NCBI GenBank assembly: GCA_903896015.1
Contig: CAITWF010000008.1
Coordinates: 1-40,385, forward strand
Direction: 5' to 3'
DNA: 40,385 bases
Source of the DNA: an uncultured Opitutia bacterium
GTDB taxonomy: Bacteria; Verrucomicrobiota; Verrucomicrobiia; Opitutales; Opitutaceae
Part shown: positions 33,557-40,385 of the stretch, piece by piece
How positions within the stretch are numbered: the stretch's first letter is position 1
Layout: the number at the start of each line of letters is the position of its first letter
Program-made: the position numbers and the translations under genes
The notes under the pieces: model-generated
Databases searched by the model: none
Seen by the model: only the letters and a program-made list of their open reading frames with translations
What the model was told of the DNA's origin: nothing

Positions 33557-33781
33557 TCAGGAGGCGAAGAAAAGGATCACTCCGAACACAAAGAAAATCA
33601 GTCCCGCGAGACGCATCTTGCCCGACTCCGTCCGACGCTCGGCTTGCTCGCGCAGCTCAGCTTTTTTCGGCGGGTTGGAAACGGGCTTCGATTTCGGCTG
33701 CTTGAACGCGAACAGGAAAAATACGACGCCCACGACAATGAAGAATCCAGCGAGCGCAGCGAGGGGAACGGAACGGTTCAT
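33557..33781 (-). CDS. Small two-helix membrane protein within the complex I operon
   Basis: This 74-residue protein has a hydrophobic segment at 7-27 (LAALAGFFIVVGVVFFLFAF), a Lys/Glu/Arg-rich middle (KPVSNPPKKAELREQAERR) and a second hydrophobic segment at about 57-73 (LAGLIFFVFGVILFFAS). It is not a standard Nuo subunit. It is packed between nuoG and nuoH with gaps of 5 and 4 bases, so it is surely co-expressed with them. It could be an accessory or assembly factor for complex I; that is inference from position. The missing NuoA has three helices and different motifs, so this is not NuoA. Confidence 0.75.
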   Translation of the reverse strand: MNRSVPLAALAGFFIVVGVVFFLFAFKQPKSKPVSNPPKKAELREQAERRTESGKMRLAGLIFFVFGVILFFAS

Positions 33782-33786
33782 GGGGT

Positions 33787-35475
33787 TCAGGCGGTGGCCG
33801 CAACGGGAGCGGTGGGTTTATAGTGAAGCGTCTCACCCTCAACGAAGGGCAGCGCGGCGAACGGCGTTGCATCCAGCAGCAGACCGGTCTCGGGAATGTT
33901 CGCGTAGCTCATCGTGGTGAGCGCGGGGACCTCGGCAGCGATCAGCTTCCAGACGGAGGCGATATCGGTCGCGGCGACGCCCGCGAGCTTCGCGAGCACC
34001 ACGGTGTCATCCGTTGCCCCAGCGGGGGCCGGGACGGCGCGGGCAAATTTCTGGATGCGGAACTGCTGGTTCACCAGCGTGCCGTTCTTTTCAAACACGC
34101 TCTGCGTCGGAATCACGACCTTCGCCGCGACGCTCGTGGCGTTGGCATGCGTGCCAAGATAAACGATCGAAATTTTCGCGAGCTGCGCGGCCGACAAACC
34201 GGCCGCCGCGAGATCTTCGCCCACGGAGACGACTGCCTTGATCTTGCCGGCGTCGATCGCGGCGGCGAGGTCCGTGAGCTTTTGCGATGGAAGCGATTTG
34301 ATTAGGCCCGTGACGAGCGCGCCGCGGACGTTTGGATTGCGATCGGCGGAGACGAGGAGTTTGTCGCCCTCCCCCACCCGGCTGACAAGCGAAACGGACG
34401 CCTTGAGCGCATCGGCGAGTTTCTTCGTGAGAAACTGTTCTTCGACGCTGCTGCGACCCGAGCCGACGACGGCGGCGCCGCCTTCTTTGAAGAGCTGCGT
34501 CGCGGCATTGATTGCGATGTCGAGCGCGCTATCCGCACTGTTGACTTTGACCGCGGTGAGCCGATCGGCGGACTTCACCGATTTGAAAAGTTCGCGGCCG
34601 CTGTCGGCCATCCACGTGTCGTTCACGTCGTCGTTGCGGCGCGGCGTAATCCGGTAAATGGCTCCCTCGCGCGACCAGACGACGGTGTTGGCTCCGACGG
34701 ACGACTCGGTGTCGATCGAGTTCGTCTGTTTCAGGAACCAGACGCGCATCTTGAAACGAAAATCCGTGCTCGTGAGGGCGCCGACGGGGCAGATGTCCAC
34801 CGTGTTGAGCGAGTAGTTGTTCGCGAGCGTCTTGCCCGGATAGCACGTAAGCGTCGAATAGCTGCCGCGATCGATGAAGCCGAGGACGTCGTCCTTCGCG
34901 ATTTCCTTCGAGAAGCGGATGCAGCGCGAACAGAGGATGCAGCGCTCGTCGTCGAGCGTGACGCGCGGCCCGAGCTGCGTGCGCTTCGGCTTCACGTTTT
35001 TCTGCTCCACGAAACGCGAGTAGCCGCGTCCGTAACCGGTCGACTGCTCCTGCAGCTTGCACTCGCCGGCTTGATCGCAAATCGGGCAGTCGAGCGGGTG
35101 ATTAATCAGGAGAAACTCCATCACGCCCTCGCGGCAATCTTTTACCATCGGCGACTGCGTGCGGATATGCAGCCCCGACGAGACGTTGGTGCCGCAGCCG
35201 ATCTGCGGGCGCGGGATCCAGTTAATCTTCTGCTTGCCAGTCGCCGGATCCATGATCGGCGCCTTAGTGGCGGGATCAACGGCGGGCATGCCCATTTCGA
35301 TCAGACACATCCGGCAATTGCCCACGATTGTCAGTTTCGGGTGGTAGCAGTAATGCGGGATGTCGACGTTGATCAGGCGCGCAGCCTCAATGACATTTGT
35401 GCCCTTCGGCACGGCGATGTCCTTGCCGTCGATATTGACGGTCACGAGGTCAGCTGGTTTAGCGGGTTGAATCAT
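33787..35475 (-). CDS. nuoG: NADH-quinone oxidoreductase subunit G, short form
   Basis: This 562-residue iron-sulfur subunit has an N-terminal 2Fe-2S domain with IPHYCYHPKLTIVGNCRMC and a later Cys in QIGCGTNV. HPLDCPICDQAGECKLQ (with an upstream His) is the N5-type cluster region. DERCILCSRCIRF with later TVDICPVGALTS provides 4Fe-4S ligands. A remnant of the molybdopterin-oxidoreductase domain follows (NSIDTESSVGAN, ITPRRNDDVNDTWMAD). Canonical NuoG has about 700-900 residues; here the C-terminal domain is strongly shortened. The electron-transfer clusters are intact, so function in complex I is expected. Confidence 0.93.
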   Translation of the reverse strand: MIQPAKPADLVTVNIDGKDIAVPKGTNVIEAARLINVDIPHYCYHPKLTIVGNCRMCLIEMGMPAVDPATKAPIMDPATGKQKINWIPRPQIGCGTNVSSGLHIRTQSPMVKDCREGVMEFLLINHPLDCPICDQAGECKLQEQSTGYGRGYSRFVEQKNVKPKRTQLGPRVTLDDERCILCSRCIRFSKEIAKDDVLGFIDRGSYSTLTCYPGKTLANNYSLNTVDICPVGALTSTDFRFKMRVWFLKQTNSIDTESSVGANTVVWSREGAIYRITPRRNDDVNDTWMADSGRELFKSVKSADRLTAVKVNSADSALDIAINAATQLFKEGGAAVVGSGRSSVEEQFLTKKLADALKASVSLVSRVGEGDKLLVSADRNPNVRGALVTGLIKSLPSQKLTDLAAAIDAGKIKAVVSVGEDLAAAGLSAAQLAKISIVYLGTHANATSVAAKVVIPTQSVFEKNGTLVNQQFRIQKFARAVPAPAGATDDTVVLAKLAGVAATDIASVWKLIAAEVPALTTMSYANIPETGLLLDATPFAALPFVEGETLHYKPTAPVAATA

Positions 35476-35486
35476 CGCGCGAAAAA

Positions 35487-36848
35487 TTAAATGAGCGTCT
35501 GCGCTTCGGCCGGCTTCACGGCCTTCTTCGATTCCGGGTAATTCTTAAACTCGTCACCGAACTTCGCGATGAAGCTCTGCGTCGGCCACGAGCAAGCCTC
35601 TCCAAAAGCGCAGATTGTGCGGCCAGGGATTTGGTCGGCCACGCTCTTGAGCAGCGCGGCGTCCTCGGAACGGGCGTTGCCGTGCACCATGCGCGTCGTG
35701 ATTTTTTTCATCCACAGCGAGCCTTCGCGACACGGCGTGCACTGGCCGCAGCTCTCGTGGGAGTAGAACGCGTTGATGTTCGCGAGCGCCTCGACCATGT
35801 TGACGGTATCATCCATCACGATGACGCCGCCGGAGCCGCCCATCGTGCCGACCATGCCGAGTGAATCGAAGTCCATCGGGACATCCTCGACGCCCCAGTC
35901 GTAGTCGACCATGTCGGCACCGACCTTGCGCTTCCCCTTGTAGCGTTCGCCGAAGCGCAGGATCTTTGCCGACGAACCGCCGGGGATCACGGCTTTGAAC
36001 TTACGACCGGGGAGCGGGCCGCCGCACACGTCGTTGAGCAACTGCCCCATCGTGATCTTGCCCGCCTCGAACTCGTAGTAACCCGGCCGCTGCACGTGGC
36101 CGCTCACGCAGAAAATGCGCGTGCCGGTGTTGTTGGGCGTGCCGATCTTCGCGTATTCGATGCCGCCGAACTCCGCGATATACTTCACGTGGCACAACGT
36201 CTCGACGTTGTTAACGATCGTCGGGCACTGGTAGAGACCGAGGACCGCAGGAAAATACGGCGGCTTGATGCGCGGGTTCGCGCGCTTGCCCTCGAGCGAC
36301 TCGATCAACCCCGTCTCTTCACCGCAAATGTAGGCGCCGGCCCCGCGGTGGACGAAGATGTCGCACGAGTACGTCGTGCCGCAGATGTTTTTGCCAACGA
36401 AACCCGCCGCACGCGCCTCGGCGAGCGCTTTTTCGAGGATGCGCGCGCCGTGCGGCATCTCGCCGCGGATGTAGATATAGGCCTGCTTCACGTTGTTCGC
36501 AAAACACGAGATCATCGTACCCTCGATCAACTGATGCGGGTCCTGATGCATGATGTAGCGGTCCTTGAACGTGCCCGGCTCGGACTCGTCCGCATTCACG
36601 ATCAGGTAAATTGGCTTGCCGCTCTTGCGGTCGACGAGGCCCCACTTCACGCCGCACGGGAAACCCGCGCCGCCGCGCCCACGCAGGCCGGACTTCTTAA
36701 CTTCATCGATCAGTTCATCGGGCTTGCGCAGCACCGACTTCTTCAGGACTTCGTAACCGCCATTGCGCACATAGCACGCGATGTCGTTCGAGTAGCCCGG
36801 CTCGTCGATGTGCTTGAAAATAATCCGGCGTTGTTCGAGATCGGCCAT
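35487..36848 (-). CDS. nuoF: NADH-quinone oxidoreductase subunit F (FMN and NADH site)
   Basis: This 453-residue subunit oxidises NADH through FMN and passes electrons to cluster N3. The glycine-rich GLRGRGGAGFPCGVKW and the GAGAYICGEETGLIESLEG stretch form the NADH/FMN site. HESCGQCTPCREGS with a later Cys in GRTICAFGEACSWP ligates the 4Fe-4S cluster. It starts 4 bases after nuoE and ends 11 bases before nuoG. Confidence 0.97.
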   Translation of the reverse strand: MADLEQRRIIFKHIDEPGYSNDIACYVRNGGYEVLKKSVLRKPDELIDEVKKSGLRGRGGAGFPCGVKWGLVDRKSGKPIYLIVNADESEPGTFKDRYIMHQDPHQLIEGTMISCFANNVKQAYIYIRGEMPHGARILEKALAEARAAGFVGKNICGTTYSCDIFVHRGAGAYICGEETGLIESLEGKRANPRIKPPYFPAVLGLYQCPTIVNNVETLCHVKYIAEFGGIEYAKIGTPNNTGTRIFCVSGHVQRPGYYEFEAGKITMGQLLNDVCGGPLPGRKFKAVIPGGSSAKILRFGERYKGKRKVGADMVDYDWGVEDVPMDFDSLGMVGTMGGSGGVIVMDDTVNMVEALANINAFYSHESCGQCTPCREGSLWMKKITTRMVHGNARSEDAALLKSVADQIPGRTICAFGEACSWPTQSFIAKFGDEFKNYPESKKAVKPAEAQTLI

Positions 36849-36852
36849 GGGT

Positions 36853-37338
36853 TTAACGCTTCTTCGCCTCCGCCTTGATCTGATCGGAAATCTGCTTTGC
36901 CTTCGCGCAATCGACCTTCTCGTGGAGATCGTCGTCGATCAGGACAACGGGTGCGGTACCACAGCTCGCGAGGCACTCGACGAACTCGATCGTGACATTG
37001 CCGTCGGGCGAGACTTCGCCGCGATGGGTGTTGAACTCCTTCTCGAACTGCTCGCAGGTCTTGTAGCCGCCCATGAGCGCGCACGAGAGGGTGCGGCAGA
37101 CCTTGATGTGCCGGCGGCCGATCGGCTTGCGGCGAAACATCGGGTAAAACGTGACGACCTCGTAAACGTTGATCGGCTCGATCTCGAGCTTGGCGGCGAT
37201 CCACTCCTCGGCTTTTTCCGGGATGTAGCCCATGTCTTCCTGAATGAGGTGCAGCAACGGGAGCGTGGCACTGCGCTTCACCGGGTAATGCGTGATTACC
37301 TCGTCAATCTTGGCCAGCGTTTCGGCTTTGAGATTCAT
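36853..37338 (-). CDS. nuoE: NADH-quinone oxidoreductase subunit E (2Fe-2S)
   Basis: This 161-residue subunit has the thioredoxin-like 2Fe-2S fold (cluster N1a). The cysteines are in CRTLSCALMGG and, about 35 residues later, CLASCGTAPVV, the standard Cys-x4-Cys and Cys-x3-Cys pattern. The N-terminal helical bundle (LPLLHLIQEDMGYIPEKAEE) is typical. It begins 16 bases after nuoD. Confidence 0.97.
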   Translation of the reverse strand: MNLKAETLAKIDEVITHYPVKRSATLPLLHLIQEDMGYIPEKAEEWIAAKLEIEPINVYEVVTFYPMFRRKPIGRRHIKVCRTLSCALMGGYKTCEQFEKEFNTHRGEVSPDGNVTIEFVECLASCGTAPVVLIDDDLHEKVDCAKAKQISDQIKAEAKKR

Positions 37339-37354
37339 CGCACGGTTCCAGGAA

Positions 37355-38587
37355 TCAGCGGTCGCACTCGCCCATGACGAAGTCGAGCGAGCCGAGGATT
37401 GAGACGACGTCGGAAACGAGGCTGCCGACGCAAATTTTGGGAAGGATCGAAAGGTTGCAGAACGAGGGGGCGCGGATCTTCAGGCGCCACGGCACGCCGC
37501 CGCCTTTGCTCACAACGTAGAAGCCGAGAATGCCCTTCGGATTTTCCGCCTCGAAGTAGACTTCGCCGGCCGGCATCTGCGGGCCCTCGGTCACGATCAT
37601 AAAGTTTTGGATGAGCTCCTCCATGCTCGTGAGAATCTTGTCCTTTGGTGGCGCGAAAATCTTGCGTGCATCCTTTGCATACCAGTCGCCGCCGGGAAAT
37701 TTTGCGATGGCCTGCTTGATGATGCGGACCGACTGGCGCATTTCCTCACCGCGCACGAGATAACGATCGTAGCAGTCACCCTTCGTGCCGACCGGCACGT
37801 CGAACTCATACTGCTCGTAGCCAGAGTAAGGCTTATCCTTGCGCAGATCGAGGCCGACGCCGCTGCCGCGAAGATTCGGACCGGTGAGCCCGTAAGCGAT
37901 CGCATCTGCCTTCGAAATGACGCCTACGTCGACGGTGCGATCCATGAAGATCTTGTTGCGCGTGAGGAGCGCGAGGATCTCTTCGAGAATCGGCAGAAAT
38001 TGATCACAGAACGCGTTCACGCGGCCGGTCCAGCCCTCAGGGACGTCACGCGACACGCCGCCGATGCGGGTATAGCTCGTCGTGAAGCGTGCGCCGGTCA
38101 GTTCCTCGAAGAGCTTGTAGAGCTTTTCGCGCTCTTCGAACGCATACATGAACACCGTCCACGCTCCCGTATCGATGCCGAACGCACCGAGACCGAGCAG
38201 GTGCGCCGAAATGCGCGCCATTTCCGCCGTGATCACGCGGATCGCCTGACAGCGGGCGGGCACTTCGAGTTTTACAAGCCGCTCGACCGCGATGGCGTAC
38301 GCCATGTTGTTCGCGAGCGGCGCGATGTAGTCCAACCGATCCGTGTAGGGCACGAACTGGTTGTAAGTCATGTTCTCCGCGATCTTCTCGTCACCGCGAT
38401 GCAGATAGCCAATCACCGGGTCGCACTTCGTGAGGATTTCGCCATCGAGCTCCATTTGGAGGCGCAGCACGCCGTGGGTGGATGGGTGCGACGGGCCCAT
38501 AGAGAGGGACATCTTCTCGGTCTCGAAGTCGGGCTTGGCGGCCGCAGATTTGGCCGCGGCGTCGGGAAATGAAAAGTCGGTGGCCAT
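37355..38587 (-). CDS. nuoD: NADH-quinone oxidoreductase subunit D
   Basis: This 410-residue subunit forms the quinone-binding pocket and descends from the NiFe-hydrogenase large subunit. Signatures are MGPSHPSTHGVLRLQMELDG, GYLHRGDEKIAENMTYNQ, ARISAHLLGLGAFGIDTGA, GDCYDRYLVRGEEMRQS and the C-terminus SILGSLDFVMGECDR. NuoC is a separate gene here rather than fused as in E. coli. It starts 4 bases after nuoC. Confidence 0.97.
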   Translation of the reverse strand: MATDFSFPDAAAKSAAAKPDFETEKMSLSMGPSHPSTHGVLRLQMELDGEILTKCDPVIGYLHRGDEKIAENMTYNQFVPYTDRLDYIAPLANNMAYAIAVERLVKLEVPARCQAIRVITAEMARISAHLLGLGAFGIDTGAWTVFMYAFEEREKLYKLFEELTGARFTTSYTRIGGVSRDVPEGWTGRVNAFCDQFLPILEEILALLTRNKIFMDRTVDVGVISKADAIAYGLTGPNLRGSGVGLDLRKDKPYSGYEQYEFDVPVGTKGDCYDRYLVRGEEMRQSVRIIKQAIAKFPGGDWYAKDARKIFAPPKDKILTSMEELIQNFMIVTEGPQMPAGEVYFEAENPKGILGFYVVSKGGGVPWRLKIRAPSFCNLSILPKICVGSLVSDVVSILGSLDFVMGECDR

Positions 38588-38591
38588 CGCG

Positions 38592-39236
38592 TTATTCTTT
38601 CACTTGGCGCAGCGGGGTCTGGCCGGGTTGGCTGGAACGCTCGCCCCAGCTTTCGTCCTTCGCGCGTGGCTCAGCCTCCGTGAGATTCATCTCGCCCACC
38701 GACGCGACAAACGGTCCACCCGCCATCGGGGCAGCAATCGCTTTCGTGCCGGTTTCTGCAGTAATCTCGTCGTCCGGGAGCGGCGTCTCGATGCCGGCAA
38801 GCGGGAACTCCTTCCGCAGCGGGTGATACGGGTAGCCGTCCCACATCAGAATTCGGCGAAGATCGGGGTGTCCCGAGAACGTGATCCCGAACATGTCGAA
38901 GCACTCGCGCTCGTGCCAGTTCGCACCCGCCCAGAGCGAGACGACGCTTGGTGCGCTCGGCTGGGTGTCATCCGCGCAATTCGCGGTCACCCGGATGTAG
39001 CCATGAGCGGTCGTAGAAAACAGATGATAAACCACGGTGAACCGCGGCGAAACGCCCTCAGCCCAGTCGACCGCCGTGAGATCGGCCAGATGATCGAAAC
39101 CGGCTTCGGTGCGCAGATATTGGAGCACGGCGACGAGGTCCGCGATCGGCACGTTCACCGCCGCGTGATCGGCGCTCGCGCGGCCGGTCACCTGCGGGAA
39201 TTTAGCTTTGAGGGCGCTCGTAGCGTCGGCAGACAT
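38592..39236 (-). CDS. nuoC: NADH-quinone oxidoreductase subunit C
   Basis: This 214-residue peripheral subunit of the hydrophilic arm has the conserved stretch SLWAGANWHERECFDMFGI followed by FSGHPDLRRILMWDGYPYHP and LRKEFPL. The N-terminal half (LVAVLQYLRTEAGFDHLADL) matches the family alpha/beta fold. About 60 residues after LRKEFPL are a poorly conserved tail. It lies 23 bases after nuoB. Confidence 0.96.
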   Translation of the reverse strand: MSADATSALKAKFPQVTGRASADHAAVNVPIADLVAVLQYLRTEAGFDHLADLTAVDWAEGVSPRFTVVYHLFSTTAHGYIRVTANCADDTQPSAPSVVSLWAGANWHERECFDMFGITFSGHPDLRRILMWDGYPYHPLRKEFPLAGIETPLPDDEITAETGTKAIAAPMAGGPFVASVGEMNLTEAEPRAKDESWGERSSQPGQTPLRQVKE

Positions 39237-39259
39237 GCGTCGTGGGAACGGGGCGATAA

Positions 39260-39769
39260 TCAGGCCGAGAGCAAATTTTTCGTCGACGGCTCGCGTTTCA
39301 CCTTGGCCTGCAGCTTCATCAGGCCATCGAGCAGTGCCTCGGGGCGCGGAGGACAGCCACTAATATAGACGTCCACGGGCACGATGCGATCCACGCCCTG
39401 GAGAGTCGCGTAGCTGCGATACATGCCGCCCGAGCTGGCGCAGGCGCCCATCGCGATGACCCACTTCGGTGCTGCCATCTGATCATAGATACGGCGCACT
39501 TGCGGGGCCATCTTGTAAGTCACGGTGCCGGCAACAATCATGCAATCGGCCTGACGGGGAGAAAAACGCATCACTTCGGCGCCAAACCGCGCGATATCGA
39601 ACCGGCTTGCGCCCACGCCCATCAGTTCGATGGCGCAGCACGCGAGGCCCATGGGCATCGGCCACATTGAGTTAGTGCGGATCCAGTTAATGACGGAGTC
39701 CAGCCGGGACACGATGACTTCGCCTTCGATCTTGCTGTCGTAGCCGAGTTCACTGTTGGCGGTGACCAT
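39260..39769 (-). CDS. nuoB: NADH-quinone oxidoreductase subunit B (cluster N2)
   Basis: This 169-residue subunit carries the terminal cluster N2, which reduces quinone. The ligands are the vicinal Cys pair in [10 protein letters not shown], the Cys in [10 protein letters not shown] and the Cys in [14 protein letters not shown]; an additional Cys lies in [10 protein letters not shown]. The ATG at 39769 precedes the family N-terminus; the frame is open further upstream but encodes unrelated basic residues. It is the first gene of the operon, with no nuoA before it. Confidence 0.96.
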   Translation of the reverse strand: MVTANSELGYDSKIEGEVIVSRLDSVINWIRTNSMWPMPMGLACCAIELMGVGASRFDIARFGAEVMRFSPRQADCMIVAGTVTYKMAPQVRRIYDQMAAPKWVIAMGACASSGGMYRSYATLQGVDRIVPVDVYISGCPPRPEALLDGLMKLQAKVKREPSTKNLLSA

Positions 39770-39974
39770 GATATGGGAGTGGTTGGAACGAAAAAATCCT
39801 CCGCAGGGTTGAGAGCGCTTCCCGCCCCTGCAAGATGGTTTTGGAAAAAGTTTTTTCGCTACTAAGCATGTGAAGCGCCAGCTCACGGGTTTTCCGTTGA
39901 CCGACCGCGGCCCGCGCGCTTTTTTATCCGTTCGTCCATCGGCAGGCCGCGATTGAAGTGGCCGGTCGAACACC
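39770..39974. other. Divergent intergenic region between nuoB and tRNA-Ser
   Basis: These 205 bases must contain the promoter of the complex I operon (leftward) and that of the tRNA (rightward). They include AT-rich tracts (AAAAAGTTTTTT near 39845-39856). No open frame resembling nuoA, normally the first gene of the operon, is present on either strand. Confidence 0.6.
39897..39927 (+). promoter_or_regulatory. Possible sigma-70-type promoter for tRNA-Ser
   Basis: TTGACC (39897-39902) and TTTTAT (39922-39927) are spaced 19 bases apart, slightly longer than ideal, and lie about 50 bases before the tRNA. The hexamers match the consensus at five and four positions. No other candidate upstream of the tRNA looks better. 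Confidence 0.35.
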
Positions 39975-40337
<363 letters not shown>

Positions 40338-40385
40338 TCAGGCGGCTTTGATGTCTTTCGGTTGTTGTTGTATTTCGTAGGCCAC
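40338..40385 (-). CDS. Possible C-terminal end of an unknown gene (partial)
   Basis: In the same minus frame, the final 48 bases read VAYEIQQQPKDIKAA and then TGA (40338-40340). This may be the end of a gene entering from the right, or the interrupted upstream part of the recombinase. It is too short to identify. Confidence 0.25.
   Translation of the reverse strand: MAYEIQQQPKDIKAA

Noticed and set aside
39770-39973. Upstream extension of the nuoB frame
   Set aside because: The added residues are basic and unrelated to NuoB; the conserved N-terminus begins at the ATG at 39769.

Overview
The window is GC-rich bacterial chromosome. Several traits suggest Verrucomicrobiota, most likely Opitutaceae: a giant autotransporter-repeat protein with a PEP-CTERM tail, a tandem ThyX-like protein, a ribBA-ribH-nusB-ftsY block, and a complex I operon running nuoB to nuoN with a short NuoG. 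The taxon is inferred from gene content; no rRNA or marker comparison was possible.

Layout. Bases 1-1633 hold the tail of a pRiA4b ORF-3-like gene and a membrane TIR-domain protein. Bases 1646-4706 are a molybdate module: a ModE-type DNA-binding protein, a perfect 12-bp palindrome resembling a ModE box, a small sulfite-oxidase-fold exported protein, then modA, modB and modC. Bases 4792-8937 hold a sialidase-like exported propeller with a Cys-rich motif, a small exported protein, a TonB-dependent receptor and a clear terminator. Bases 9042-17347 are a 2,223-residue repeat protein, probably starting at CTG, translationally coupled to a membrane-anchored TPR-like protein.

From 17400 most genes are on the minus strand. 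These are ftsY, nusB, ribH and ribBA (whose GTP cyclohydrolase II half has lost its zinc ligands), a small secreted protein, rarA, an endonuclease/phosphatase-fold protein, another secreted protein and the tandem ThyX-like protein. One small plus-strand coiled-coil gene lies among them at 22839-23123.

Bases 26019-39769 (minus strand) are a respiratory complex I operon, transcribed nuoB-C-D-E-F-G-(small membrane protein)-H-I-J-K-L-M-N. No nuoA is present upstream of nuoB. A tRNA-Ser(GGA) follows at 39975-40064. The C-terminal part of a site-specific recombinase runs into its 3' end from the right, which looks like the edge of an integrated element in less GC-rich DNA.

Together the genes cover molybdate uptake, outer-membrane uptake possibly tied to a metal, surface display, riboflavin synthesis (FMN is used by complex I) and respiration. 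The most unusual items are the tandem ThyX-like protein with complementary loss of motifs, the palindrome-controlled molybdate module with stripped-down ModE and ModC, the internally duplicated giant repeat protein, and the tRNA-Ser/recombinase junction.
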